Assembly (NCBI RefSeq): GCF_024732245.1
Contig: NZ_CP093845.1
Location: 3,296,272 to 3,360,271, forward strand
Direction: 5' to 3'
Origin: Dietzia sp. B32
GTDB taxonomy: Bacteria; Actinomycetota; Actinomycetes; Mycobacteriales; Mycobacteriaceae
DNA: 64,000 nucleotides
Part shown: piece by piece, positions 17,401-25,328 of the stretch
How positions within the stretch are numbered: the first letter of the stretch is position 1
How the letters are laid out: each line of letters begins with the position of its first letter
Notes under the pieces: model-generated
What the model was told of the DNA's origin: nothing
The model's input: only the letters and a program-made list of their open reading frames with translations
Databases searched by the model: none
Program-made: the position numbers and the translations under genes

Positions 17401-17815
17401 CTCGGGCCAGGACCAGGAGGTGCTCACCGCCCGGTAGCGAGAGCTCCGCCCCGAACACCGTGGCCAGCCCCAGTTCGGCGGCCGCCTCGGCGAAGCGCAC
17501 GACCCCGTACATCCCGTCGTGATCGGTGATCGCGAGCGCCGTGAGACCCAGTTCGGCCGCGGTCTCCGCCATGGCCTCGGGCGAGGAGGCGCCGTCGAGG
17601 AAGCTGAACGCGGTGTGGGAGTGCAGCTCCGCGTACGGCACGCGCCCCCGGGCGCGCGGCCGCTGCGGGGGCGTGTACTCGTCACGCTTGCGCGACCAGG
17701 CGGGTGCGTCGCTGCCGTCACCGGGGTGCGGGTTCTCGGACCCGCGCGGACCCGGGCGCCCGGAGAGCACCCGTTCGAGTTCCGACCACGTGGTGGGCCC
17801 GTGGTACCAGTTCAC
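14492..17815 (-). CDS. dnaE2: Error-prone DNA polymerase III alpha subunit DnaE2
   Basis: DnaE2 is the catalytic polymerase of the damage-induced mutasome and works with ImuA' and ImuB in translesion synthesis. The 1107-residue protein carries an N-terminal PHP domain (ELHSHTAFSFLDG at about 62-74) and the C-family palm, with catalytic aspartates in PPDIDVDIES near residue 450. GRGSAANSAVCYSLG, a helix-hairpin-helix region and an OB fold at the C terminus follow. It is shorter than replicative DnaE1, as expected. The gene lies 33 bases downstream of the sucrase/ferredoxin-like gene, and I see no LexA box directly before it. Confidence 0.95.
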   Translation of the reverse strand: MNWYHGPTTWSELERVLSGRPGPRGSENPHPGDGSDAPAWSRKRDEYTPPQRPRARGRVPYAELHSHTAFSFLDGASSPEAMAETAAELGLTALAITDHDGMYGVVRFAEAAAELGLATVFGAELSLPGGEHLLVLARGEEGYRRLSRSIARAHLRGGAKGEPRYEIAELAEAAGGHWYVLTGCRRGRVRRALERGGTGASAFDTAAARTALDQLVELFGRDRVVVELTCHGVPEDTERCDALAGLAAQAGLPVVATTAAHCAGPEEARLASVMAALGARDALEAHAAHLPAAGGAHLRSGEEMAELFERWPDAVAGADRLGRECAFDLQLIAPQLPPFDVPEGYTENTMLAELAYAGAARRYGTREEASEAYAQIDRELQVIAELGFPGYFLVVHDIVEFCHREGILCQGRGSAANSAVCYSLGITNVDPVRAQLLFERFLAPERDGPPDIDVDIESGRREEAIQYVYSRYGRDHAAQVANVITYRGRSAVRDVARALGYSPGQQDAWSKSVDRWSGLKNHEREATEHSVPSDVLALARQLVGLPRHLGIHSGGMVICDRPVADVVPVEWARMPGRTVLQWDKDDCAAVGLVKFDMLGLGMLTALHHAIDLAAEHKDLDVDLAQLDLADPQVYEMLCRGDSVGVFQVESRAQMATLPRLRPRTFYDLVVEVALIRPGPIQGGSVHPYIRRRNGREKVVFDHPALEEVLGRTLGIPLFQEQLMQIATVIAGFTGAEADQLRRAMGAKRSPERMARLKERFFDGMRDLHGIGASPPGTPVTGPEVGERIWEKMCAFANYGFPESHSQSFAAIVYYSAWFKCHHPAIFCAALLRSQPMGFYSPQSLVADARRHGVTVHRPCVNRSIGGATCENEGTEVRLGLESVRAIGEDLATAIADERDTHGPYTSAADLAGRTGLSVRQMEALATAGALDCLGTGGRRSALWSAATAAREKPGMLPGLSQVDAPALPGMSVLELTSADLAATGISPEEYPTVHARPWLDSRGVCTTAGLAHVPDGSRVEVAGAVTHRQRPATAEGVTFLSLEDETGMTNVVCSVGLWARYRPIVSSSPALIVRGTVENRSGAVSVVADKIERLHLGMAIGRSRDFR

Positions 17816-17848
17816 AGGTGCTCACCCGCCCGGTGCCGGCGGGCCCGT

Positions 17849-18772
17849 TCAGAGCAGGGTGAGGGACTCCACGACCCACGCCGAGGCCTCGCCGGCGGGC
17901 TTACGGCAGCTCTGCGGGCGTGGCGGTAGCGGGTGTCTGGCCGCCTGGACGCGCCAGGCGCGCCCGTCGGTGTGTCGGACGACGGCCACGAGCGGGTCAT
18001 CCGGATCGATGTCGACGACGAGATCGTCGATCCCCGCCTCCACGCCCGAGTCGCGGACGGCGACCTCCGCCACCTGCCCGGCCGGTGGCCACGTGCTGCG
18101 ACCCCGCAGGTGCTCGGTGACGACCCGCCCCTCCAGCTCGGCCTCGACGATGCGGGCCGCGAGGTCCGACTCCGCCGGCCCGTAGGTGTAGCCGGTGCCG
18201 GGCAGCAACAGGACCGGGGCGAAGCGGTGACCGCCGGTGTGGGAGCACTCCCACACCGCGGCGTCCGGGTCGAGCGCGGACAGGCGGGCTCCGACCCGGT
18301 CCTCCAAGTCGGCCACGACCGGACGCCCCCGGACCGCACAGCACTGGTCACGCTTGGCGTGGGTACACACCAGCGGCACCGGCGCCGCGACCTCGCGGAC
18401 GCCCTCCACGTGCCCGCCGGGCGAGAGGTCCAGGCCGAGCATGTCCGCGGGGCGGTCGACGCGACCGACCCGGATGCTCCGCCGGCCGGGCCTGGTGTCG
18501 CACAGGTAGAAGCGGTGGCGGTCGATGCGTTGGCCCTCTCGGCCGGGGCGTCGGATGAAGAGCATCCGGGCCCCGCAGGCCGTGACGTGGTCCTTGAGTT
18601 GCTCGGACAATTCCTCGCCCAGCGCCTCGCCGTCGAAGATGTCGCGTCCCCAGCGCGCGGGAACCTCCAGCAGGACCCACGATTCCTCGTGGGCCGCGGT
18701 CCCGGCCGGCGGCTCATCGGCCGACTGGAGGGAGCACCAAGAAGTGAGTGGGGTGGGATCGGTGACTGACAC
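17849..18772 (-). CDS. Sucrase/ferredoxin-like family protein (thioredoxin-fold ferredoxin domain)
   Basis: This 307-residue protein matches the Suc_Fer-like family. Its C-terminal half resembles thioredoxin-like [2Fe-2S] ferredoxins, with a cysteine pattern in CTHAKRDQCCAVRG (about 175-188) and WECSHTGGHRFAP (about 215-228). A redox role is likely but undefined, and the name does not imply sucrase activity. GTG 18772 is chosen because it lies just after a GGGG stretch. The frame itself is open to 18913. It is divergent from the AMIN-like lipoprotein and upstream of dnaE2 in the same direction. Confidence 0.82.
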   Translation of the reverse strand: MSVTDPTPLTSWCSLQSADEPPAGTAAHEESWVLLEVPARWGRDIFDGEALGEELSEQLKDHVTACGARMLFIRRPGREGQRIDRHRFYLCDTRPGRRSIRVGRVDRPADMLGLDLSPGGHVEGVREVAAPVPLVCTHAKRDQCCAVRGRPVVADLEDRVGARLSALDPDAAVWECSHTGGHRFAPVLLLPGTGYTYGPAESDLAARIVEAELEGRVVTEHLRGRSTWPPAGQVAEVAVRDSGVEAGIDDLVVDIDPDDPLVAVVRHTDGRAWRVQAARHPLPPRPQSCRKPAGEASAWVVESLTLL

Positions 18773-18858
18773 GCCCCCATGGTGCCCCACCACGTGCGGT
18801 GGTGTAACTGTAGCCACCTTGTGGGACAAAAGTGATGAGAGGGACTTAGGCTGGGGGC

Positions 18859-19500
18859 ATGCGTACCCGACATCGCCGCCTCGTCGCGGCCGCCGCCCTG
18901 ACCGCCACCGCATCCCTGGCCATGGCGGGTTGCGGGACCGACACCTCGACCGATGCCCCCGCCACGAGCCAGACGACCACCGCGGGGTCCTCCCCGGCCG
19001 CCCTCGCGCAGGCCCTGTCGCCGGAGGAGACCGAGGCCGCCGACCCCACGGCCGGCCCCACGGATTCCGCCCCCAAGCGCGAGGAGCCGGACGCCGCCGA
19101 AGGCCGTGCCGAACTGGTGGTGTCCGAGATCCGGATGGGCAACTTCCAGGGCAAGGACCGCGTGGTCTTCGAACTCGACGGCCGCGGCACCCCGAGCTAC
19201 TCGGTGGACTACGTCGACACCCCCGCCCAGCAGGGCAGCGGCTTCGCGGTGGACGTGCCGGGCGACTCCTTCCTGCAGGTGATGATCGGCGGCCAGGTCC
19301 TGCCCACCCAGACCGACCTGAAGGAGGTCCCCGTGGGCACCGTGGCCGGTGACGACGCGACCGGGGTGGCCGGCGTGGCGTTCACCGGGCAGTTCGAGGG
19401 ACAGGCGCAGTCCGTGATCGGCCTCGAGGGTTCCGACCGCGCCTTCTCCGCCTTCCTGCTGCAGGACCCCACCCGCCTGGTGGTGGACATCGAACGCTGA
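18859..19500 (+). CDS. AMIN-like domain lipoprotein
   Basis: The 213-residue protein has a lipoprotein signal with lipobox LAMAGC (Cys24), then a Thr/Ser/Pro-rich linker to about residue 80. A C-terminal beta-rich domain starts at AELVVSEIRMG and ends FLLQDPTRLVVDIER. This resembles the AMIN-like domain of actinobacterial secreted proteins, which is thought to bind the cell envelope. A TAGGCT hexamer at 18847-18852 sits six bases before the ATG, indicating a probable leaderless transcript. It is convergent with imuB. Precise role is unknown. Confidence 0.8.
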   Translation: MRTRHRRLVAAAALTATASLAMAGCGTDTSTDAPATSQTTTAGSSPAALAQALSPEETEAADPTAGPTDSAPKREEPDAAEGRAELVVSEIRMGNFQGKDRVVFELDGRGTPSYSVDYVDTPAQQGSGFAVDVPGDSFLQVMIGGQVLPTQTDLKEVPVGTVAGDDATGVAGVAFTGQFEGQAQSVIGLEGSDRAFSAFLLQDPTRLVVDIER

Positions 19501-19580
19501 CCCCGACGCGGGGGCGGGCGCGTCCGACTGCGCGCCGCACCGCGTGCGGCCCGTCCCCGGCCCGACTGATCGTGGACGGC

Positions 19581-21233
19581 TCATTCGTAGACTCCTTCGA
19601 CGATCCAGCGGCCCTGCTCGTCCCCGAGCACGCCGCAGAGCAACAATGCGGCCGCGCGCTCGGGGACGACCTGCATGCGGGCCCGAGGTCTGCGGGGCGC
19701 GCCGTCGGGCGTGGGCTCCCACCAGGCCTCGTCGATGGGCCACGGCCGTGACCAGCCGAGCAACGCACACCGACGGCCGCCCACCTCGATGACGGCGGGC
19801 CGGCCACCGAGCAGGCCCCGCAGGGTCACCCCGACGGCCTCCCCTGCCGCGCTCCGCAGTACGACGCCCCCGGTGAGAGACACCCGTGCCACCACCGCGG
19901 CCCCGGGGTCGACGCTCTCGCGGATCTCCAACCGATAGCCCGGGCCCGGCCACACCACCGACGGCGAGGGCGCGGGCAGCGCTCCCGGCCACGGACCGCG
20001 GGCGGCGGGCTCTGCCGGGGCGTCGCCGTACGGCAGGGACCGGACGCGGTCGGTCGGGCCGCGGCCGCCCACCTCCACGGGGACACGGACCGCCTCGGGT
20101 CCGAGCAGTCCCTGGACCCGGACGAGCGCACGGTGGACGCGGGCCTCCGCGAGCCCGGCCTCACCCCACAACCCCTCCTGGACACGGCCCGCGGGGACGA
20201 CCTCCACAGGCTCCAGCACCAGGGCGGTGACCGCTCCCCCTGCCCCGCCGGCGATCGCGGTGCCGGTGAGCCAGCCCTCGAGCTGCCAGCGGAGCCGGTC
20301 AGCGGTGCCCTCCGGGGTCAGCGGCGACGAGCACCGCCACACCCGGTTGACCTCCGCCCCGCCCTCGACCCGGGCGGTGATGGACAACCGCAGGCACGAG
20401 ACCCCGGCGGCGGCGAGCACGGCGTGCAGCTCCCCCGCCAGCCGACGGCCGAGGAAGGCGGCCTCGTCGACCCGCTCCAGGGGCGGATCGCACCGGTGCT
20501 CGACCGCCGAGCCCGTGGGCACCGCGGACACCGAGGGAGGCCGCCACGGGACGGCGCGGGCGATGCGGTGCGCCACCGCACCGGCCTCCCCGAAGCGGGT
20601 GGCCACGTCCCGCGGCGGGAGCGCGGCGAAGTCACCGAGCGTGCGGACCCCGAGGCGGTGCAGCAACCCGACCAGCTCGGACAGCACCTCGGGCTCACCC
20701 AACGCGGGTTCCACCACGAGCGCGTCCACGGGCAGCCCGGCCAGGTAACCCGCATCCCCGCCCGGCTCGAGCAGTGCCGACCCGCGGGCGCCGAGCACCG
20801 CCGTGGGCAACTCGTCCGCGAGCCCCACCTGACACTCCGCACCGGCGGCCGCCACCGCGTCCACGACCCGGGTGACGACCTCCTCGACCCCACCGTGGAA
20901 GCGCAGGGCCCCGGCTGCGGAGAACACGAACAGTCCGGGACGCAGGACCTCGATGCCCGGGACCACGGCGTCGAGCGCCTGCACCACGGGCTCGAACCAC
21001 GCGGCGTCCCGGGCCGGATCGGCCTCGACCACCACGAGTTCGGGGCAGCGGAACTGCGCTTCGCGCCGACGCAGCCCGCGGCGCACCCCGACCGCCCGGG
21101 CGACGGCGTTGCACGCCAGCACCCCACGGGGCCCGACGACCGCCAACGGCAGATGCAGCCCGTGCCCCTCGGCCCGGGCCGCCGCGACCGTCGGCCAGTC
21201 CGGGCACCACACCGCCATGACCCGGGCGCTCAT
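19581..21233 (-). CDS. imuB: ImuB, catalytically dead Y-family polymerase homologue of the mutasome
   Basis: ImuB is the hub that links DnaE2 and ImuA' to the replication clamp during mutagenic repair. The 550-residue protein begins MSARVMAVWCPDWP, typical of ImuB. The positions where active Y-family polymerases carry catalytic acids are replaced (CPDWP at the N terminus, FSAAGALRFHGG later). QEGLWG near residue 350 resembles the beta-clamp-binding motif of mycobacterial ImuB. The ATG at 21233 overlaps the imuA' stop by four bases (ATGA). Transcription with imuA' from the LexA-box promoter is expected. Confidence 0.92.
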   Translation of the reverse strand: MSARVMAVWCPDWPTVAAARAEGHGLHLPLAVVGPRGVLACNAVARAVGVRRGLRRREAQFRCPELVVVEADPARDAAWFEPVVQALDAVVPGIEVLRPGLFVFSAAGALRFHGGVEEVVTRVVDAVAAAGAECQVGLADELPTAVLGARGSALLEPGGDAGYLAGLPVDALVVEPALGEPEVLSELVGLLHRLGVRTLGDFAALPPRDVATRFGEAGAVAHRIARAVPWRPPSVSAVPTGSAVEHRCDPPLERVDEAAFLGRRLAGELHAVLAAAGVSCLRLSITARVEGGAEVNRVWRCSSPLTPEGTADRLRWQLEGWLTGTAIAGGAGGAVTALVLEPVEVVPAGRVQEGLWGEAGLAEARVHRALVRVQGLLGPEAVRVPVEVGGRGPTDRVRSLPYGDAPAEPAARGPWPGALPAPSPSVVWPGPGYRLEIRESVDPGAAVVARVSLTGGVVLRSAAGEAVGVTLRGLLGGRPAVIEVGGRRCALLGWSRPWPIDEAWWEPTPDGAPRRPRARMQVVPERAAALLLCGVLGDEQGRWIVEGVYE

Positions 21234-22090
21234 CCCGCCGCCACCCACTCCGCGGTCCGGCCGGGCGCCGCCCGGCCGGAACAGCGCACCAGGGTGGAGA
21301 CCGAGGCCAACCGACCCGCGCCCGCACCCAGGCCGCCGTAGCGACAGTGCCGACCCGCCAGCGTCAGCTCCGCCCCGGGCCACCCCGCACCCACGAGCAA
21401 CACCGCGCCGGCCGCTCGCACCCGACCGGCGAGCACGCGGGCTCGCGACGGGGCCACGGCCGCGACACCGGGCCCGAGCAGGACCAGATCCAGGCCGTCG
21501 AGCAGCACGGACACCACCGCCGCGGGATCCGGCCCGGGGTCCGGGACCAGCGCCAGGCAGTCCAGCCGGCCCCCCTGTTCGGCCACCGCGGCCACCCCGA
21601 GCTCCGGCCATCCGACCACCGCGCATCTCGCGCCGGCGGCCGTGGCCGCGGCGAGCAGGCCCACCCGGAGGGTCGCGCTACCGGAGACCGCCGTGACGCG
21701 GCCAGCGGGCAACACCCCGCCCGGCAACAGGTGCGCCACGGAGGCCGGCACTGCCACACCCGGCGCGACCACATCCGGCGCGGCCACACCCGGCACAGCC
21801 ACCGCGGACACCGCGGACACCGGGGCCCCAGGGACCGCAGTGGCCCCAGGGACCGGAACGGAGACGGGTGCGCCGGACCCCGTAGGCTCAGCAGCCCCGA
21901 CAGGGGCGGGGACGACGGACGCTCCGCGACCGGCGCCGACCACCGGGGCAGTCGCCGCGGGCACCGTCGAGCGGGCGGCCGCGGACGGGCCCCCGCCCGG
22001 CATCGCGGCCAGGCGTCGCCGCAGCTCCGCGACCCGCGCGGCCGTGTCGAGATCGGACAGATCGGCAACAGCAGCAGCGTCCACTACCAT
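21230..22090 (-). CDS. imuA': ImuA' mutasome accessory protein (degenerate RecA-like)
   Basis: This 286-residue protein occupies the imuA' position directly upstream of imuB, and its C-terminal half resembles ImuA'/SulA-RecA-like proteins (LPAGRVTAVSGSATLRVGLL through TLAGRHCRYGGLG). The expected Walker A is degenerate (SGSATLRV). Residues about 35-115 are a low-complexity Ala/Val/Pro/Gly linker. In M. tuberculosis ImuA' binds ImuB and DnaE2. A clear SOS box lies 46 bases upstream of the ATG. The assignment rests on context as much as on sequence. Confidence 0.82.
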   Translation of the reverse strand: MVVDAAAVADLSDLDTAARVAELRRRLAAMPGGGPSAAARSTVPAATAPVVGAGRGASVVPAPVGAAEPTGSGAPVSVPVPGATAVPGAPVSAVSAVAVPGVAAPDVVAPGVAVPASVAHLLPGGVLPAGRVTAVSGSATLRVGLLAAATAAGARCAVVGWPELGVAAVAEQGGRLDCLALVPDPGPDPAAVVSVLLDGLDLVLLGPGVAAVAPSRARVLAGRVRAAGAVLLVGAGWPGAELTLAGRHCRYGGLGAGAGRLASVSTLVRCSGRAAPGRTAEWVAAG

Positions 22091-22135
22091 CGTCAGAACC
22101 TCCCGTCATGCACGACACGCCGTCGACCATGTGAA

Positions 22136-22151
22136 TCGAACTATTTTTCGA
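22136..22151. promoter_or_regulatory. LexA (SOS) box of imuA'-imuB
   Basis: TCGAACTATTTTTCGA matches the actinobacterial SOS consensus TCGAAC-N4-GTTCGA at 11 of 12 defined positions. It lies 46 bases before the imuA' start, on the promoter side. This supports DNA-damage induction of the cassette. Confidence 0.85.
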
Positions 22152-22189
22152 TCACGGGAACAGTGAACACCACGGGTACGACACCACGC

Positions 22190-22205
22190 AAGAACACCTG
22201 TTCGA
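22190..22205. promoter_or_regulatory. Possible second, weaker LexA box
   Basis: AAGAACACCTGTTCGA has one perfect half-site (GTTCGA) and a second half matching 4 of 6. The correct four-base spacer is present. It lies between the SOS box at 22136 and ldh. It may be a low-affinity site or chance. Confidence 0.35.
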
Positions 22206-22263
22206 GACGGGTGATCCTCGTCGTCGTCCCCGCCATCCGCCCGACCGCCTACCCTCGGTGACC

Positions 22264-23217
22264 ATGAGAGCCTCCGTCGGGAACCGCATCGTGCTCATCG
22301 GCGCCGGGGACGTGGGCATCGCCTACGCCTATGCGCTCGTCAACCAGGGGCTGGCCGACCACCTGGCCATCATCGACATCGACCACGACAAACTCGTCGG
22401 CGAGGTCATGGACCTCAACCACGGGGTCGTGTGGGCGCCCTCCCCCACCCTCGTCACCGAGGGCACCTACGCCGACTGCACCGACGCCACCATGGTGGTC
22501 GTCTGCGCCGGCGCAGCCCAGCGACCCGGCGAGACGCGTCTCGATCTGGTGGGCAGGAACATGGCGCTGTTCGAGAGGATCGTCGGCGACATCATGACGA
22601 CGGGTTTCGACGGCATCCTGCTGGTGGCGACCAACCCCGTCGACATCCTCGCCCAGGCCTCGTGGCGCTACTCCGGGCTACCGTCCGCGCAGGTCATCGG
22701 CTCCGGCACGATCCTCGACTCGGCACGCTTCCGGTTCATGTTGGGCCAGTACTACGACGTGGCCCCGATGAGCGTGCACGCCTCCATCATCGGGGAACAC
22801 GGGGACACCGAACTGCCGGTCTTCTCCTCCGCCAACGTCTCCGGGGTGCCGCTACGGGGCGACCTGGAGGGCGACCCCGCCACACGGGAACGGCTCACGC
22901 AGATCTTCGACGAGACCCGGGACGCCGCCTACCGGATCATCGACTCCAAGGGGTCGACCAGCTACGGCATCGGGATGGGCCTGGCCCGCATCACCCGGGC
23001 CGTGGTGCGCAACGAACAGGTCTCGCTGCCGGTCTCAACCCTGCTGCGGGGCGAGTACGACCAGGACGGGATCTACATCGGGGTGCCCGCGGTGATCGGG
23101 CGGACCGGCGTCCAGCGGGTGGTGGAGCTGGAGCTCGACACCACCGAACGCGAACAGTTCGCCCGCAGCGCGAGCGCGCTGCGGGCGGTGTCCGAACAGT
23201 TCGAGATCCTGCGCTGA
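22264..23217 (+). CDS. ldh: L-lactate dehydrogenase (NAD-dependent)
   Basis: This enzyme interconverts pyruvate and L-lactate with NADH. The 317-residue protein shows the Rossmann motif [16 protein letters not shown] at the N terminus, [12 protein letters not shown], and the catalytic histidine in [15 protein letters not shown]. The substrate-specificity segment [17 protein letters not shown] is LDH-like rather than malate-dehydrogenase-like. ATG 22264 is preferred over GTG 22258 because TACCCT (22250-22255) is spaced as a -10 box for a leaderless start there. It is divergent from the imuA' operon. Confidence 0.92.
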   Translation: MRASVGNRIVLIGAGDVGIAYAYALVNQGLADHLAIIDIDHDKLVGEVMDLNHGVVWAPSPTLVTEGTYADCTDATMVVVCAGAAQRPGETRLDLVGRNMALFERIVGDIMTTGFDGILLVATNPVDILAQASWRYSGLPSAQVIGSGTILDSARFRFMLGQYYDVAPMSVHASIIGEHGDTELPVFSSANVSGVPLRGDLEGDPATRERLTQIFDETRDAAYRIIDSKGSTSYGIGMGLARITRAVVRNEQVSLPVSTLLRGEYDQDGIYIGVPAVIGRTGVQRVVELELDTTEREQFARSASALRAVSEQFEILR

Positions 23218-23218
23218 C

Positions 23219-23365
23219 TCAGAGCGCGCCGGGGGGATCACTGGCCGGGAACGACTCCTCGCCCAACTCGTCGACGAGCTCGTCCTTGGAATCCGGGCGG
23301 TTGTCCCTCTCGTCCGGGTCGGCGGACGCGTCGTCGGTGTGGTCAGAGTTCTGCGGGTTGGTCAT
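23219..23365 (-). CDS. 48-residue acidic protein with ESFPASDPPG motif
   Basis: A short frame with a strong ribosome site (GGAGGA, 10 bases before the ATG) encodes a 48-residue, very Asp/Glu-rich protein. It ends in EEGEESFPASDPPGAL-like sequence; the exact motif seen is ESFPASDPPG. The same ES(F/Y)PASD motif occurs at the C terminus of many small uncharacterised bacterial proteins, which supports real coding. It is convergent with ldh, with the stops separated by a single base. I know of no assigned function. The N-terminal two thirds is probably disordered. Confidence 0.72.
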   Translation of the reverse strand: MTNPQNSDHTDDASADPDERDNRPDSKDELVDELGEESFPASDPPGAL

Positions 23366-23481
23366 TCCTCGTTCTCCTCCCGCCGCACGGGGCGTACGGC
23401 GAGAATCAGATTACCGGACACCATCACCGCACCGCCGGGACGACCGGACGCGCGGAACCACTACAGGAACAGAGGGTCGTC

Positions 23482-23883
23482 GTGCACACCACCCACTACA
23501 CCGACACGCTGATCCTGCCCGCCCCCGACACCAGGGCCGTGACGGCGACCGCCCCGCCCTCCGGGAAGGGATCGGTCGCCGAGCTGCAGTACGAACGCCT
23601 CTCGGGCGAGGACTACACGTGGACGAGCGACGACCTGATCTTCGACGTGCACTGCCGGCGCCGGGGCGTAGCGGAGGCCGACCGCGCCGCCGAACGCGAA
23701 CGGTTCTTCTCCAAAGGCCAGCCGTGCCTGCGCACCTCCCCGCTGGCCAAGACCTACGGCTGGGCCCTGCACTTCGACTCCGACGGGCGCATCGCGCTGC
23801 TGCCCATGGGCTCCGAGCGCGTGGCCGAACTCGAGGCCGACCCGACGGTGACGGTCAGGGCCGCCATGAAGAGTTCCCGCTAG
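23482..23883 (+). CDS. DUF6157 family protein
   Basis: This 133-residue soluble protein matches the DUF6157 family, with TTHYTDTLILPAPDT at the N terminus, FSKGQPCLRTSPLAKTYGWA at about 75-95 and a C-terminal MKSSR. It starts at GTG. Homologues are widespread in actinobacteria and function is unknown. Its stop overlaps the stop of the convergent SGNH hydrolase gene (TAG on both strands within 23880-23883). Confidence 0.82.
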   Translation: MHTTHYTDTLILPAPDTRAVTATAPPSGKGSVAELQYERLSGEDYTWTSDDLIFDVHCRRRGVAEADRAAERERFFSKGQPCLRTSPLAKTYGWALHFDSDGRIALLPMGSERVAELEADPTVTVRAAMKSSR

Positions 23884-24500
23884 TAGCCCGGCTCGACGTC
23901 CGGGAGGAGGCGTAACCACTCCAGGACCGGACCGGAGATCACCTGCGCGAACTGTTCGTACCCGCCGGGCCCGGGGTGGGCGCCGTCGCCCGCGGCGACC
24001 TCGCGCATCCACGCCCCACCCGCCACCAGCACGTCGAAGGTCGGCACGAACGGCACCCCGGCCTCGTCGCACACCTGCGCCATGACCTCGGCCCGGGCGG
24101 CGATCCGCTCGTTGACCTCATCCCACACGACCGGCGGCGGCCCCACCACGAGGAACCGCCCCTCGGGGGCCCGGTCGATCATCCCGCGCAGCGCCGCGGC
24201 GGTGCCCGCCTCCCCGACGCGCAACCCGCCCCCGTGCTCCATGACGTCGTTGACGCCGAACTCGGCGATCACCGCGGTGGTGGGGAAGGCCGCCCGCCGA
24301 CGGTCGACCTCGTCCCAGCGGGCCAGGATCATCTCGGAGGTGTCACCGCCGATCCCGGCGACCGCGGCGAGGATGTGCAGCCCGGCCCCTGGACCCGCCT
24401 CGACCAGGTGCGCGGTCCAGCCGCGACCCGTGTCATCGCCGTAACCTGCCACGAACGAATCGCCGATGATGCAGACGGGCAGGTCACGCAGTTCGCTCAC
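23880..24500 (-). CDS. SGNH/GDSL-type esterase
   Basis: The predicted hydrolase uses a Ser-Asp-His triad on esters or acyl groups. All four SGNH blocks are visible: block I IIGDSFVAGYGD with Ser at about residue 14, block II AGIGGDT, block III FGVNDV and block V DGAHPGPGGYEQFA. GTG 24500 gives 206 residues. The open frame extends to 24557, but the homologous core starts at SELRDLPVCIIGDS. No signal peptide is visible, so it is probably cytoplasmic. Substrate is unknown. Confidence 0.85.
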   Translation of the reverse strand: MSELRDLPVCIIGDSFVAGYGDDTGRGWTAHLVEAGPGAGLHILAAVAGIGGDTSEMILARWDEVDRRRAAFPTTAVIAEFGVNDVMEHGGGLRVGEAGTAAALRGMIDRAPEGRFLVVGPPPVVWDEVNERIAARAEVMAQVCDEAGVPFVPTFDVLVAGGAWMREVAAGDGAHPGPGGYEQFAQVISGPVLEWLRLLPDVEPGY

Positions 24501-24584
24501 CCCCGCCACGGTATCGGTCCGGGCAGGTGCGCGGAGCCGACCCGGACGAGAAGTCACCCCGGTCGGCCGGGTCGGCGCGGGCGA

Positions 24585-25328
24585 TCAGTCCAGGTGCCGG
24601 GACTGCGCCCAGCGGGTCAGCGCGTGCCGGTTGGACTGCTGGGTCTTGCGCAGGACGTTGGAGGCGTGGGTCTCCACGGTCTTGACCGAGATGAACAACT
24701 CCTCGGCGATCTCCTTGTAGGTGTACCCGCGGGCCAGCAGCCGCAGCACCTCCTTCTCGCGCGGGGTGAGCGAGTCGACCTCGGGGTCGTGGACCGGTTC
24801 ACCGCGCTCGGCGGGCCCGGGGGCGGCGCGGGCGAACGCGTCCAGCACGAACCCGGCCAGCCGCGGGGAGAACACCGCGTCCCCGTCGGCGACACGACGC
24901 ACGGCGTCGGCCAGGTCCTCGCCGGTGATCGTCTTGGTGACGTACCCGCGGGCACCGGCGCGGATCACGGCGATGACGTCCTCGGCGGCGTCGGAGACGC
25001 TCAACGCGAGGAAGGTCGGTTCCGGGGCGCGGGCGGGATCGGCGACGCCGCCCGGGTCGGAGCCCAGGACCGAGCGCAGCACGGCCACCCCGCCGCCGTC
25101 GGGCATGTGCACGTCGAGCAGCACCACGTCGGGACGCACCCGGCCGATACCGGCCACGGCCTCGGCGACCGACCCCGCCTCGCCGACGACCTCGATCGCC
25201 GACTGCCCGGCGAGTTCGGCACGGACCCCGCTGCGGAACACCGCGTGGTCGTCCACGAGGAACACCCGGCACATCCCGCCGGCACCCGCCGCCGACTCCC
25301 CCGACCCGTCCCGTGGCCCGTCCGTCAT
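24585..25328 (-). CDS. esrR: NarL/LuxR-type response regulator EsrR
   Basis: This DNA-binding regulator is phosphorylated by EsrS. It has an N-terminal receiver domain (VFLVDDHAVFRSGV, phospho-acceptor Asp72 in VVLLDVHMPDG, and a Lys in GYVTKTITGE). A C-terminal LuxR helix-turn-helix follows (LTPREKEVLRLLARG, then ISVKTVETHASNVL). Length is 247 residues, and an internal ATG at residue 19 could be the true start. It overlaps esrS by four bases. The PspC-kinase partner and the divergent PspC membrane gene make this the EsrISR envelope-stress system described in Corynebacterium glutamicum, where lipid II-targeting antibiotics activate it. Confidence 0.88.
   Translation of the reverse strand: MTDGPRDGSGESAAGAGGMCRVFLVDDHAVFRSGVRAELAGQSAIEVVGEAGSVAEAVAGIGRVRPDVVLLDVHMPDGGGVAVLRSVLGSDPGGVADPARAPEPTFLALSVSDAAEDVIAVIRAGARGYVTKTITGEDLADAVRRVADGDAVFSPRLAGFVLDAFARAAPGPAERGEPVHDPEVDSLTPREKEVLRLLARGYTYKEIAEELFISVKTVETHASNVLRKTQQSNRHALTRWAQSRHLD

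Noticed and set aside
17849..18772. True sucrase enzyme.
   Set aside because: The family name is historical. The visible cysteine motifs belong to a thioredoxin-like ferredoxin domain and no glycosidase motif is present.
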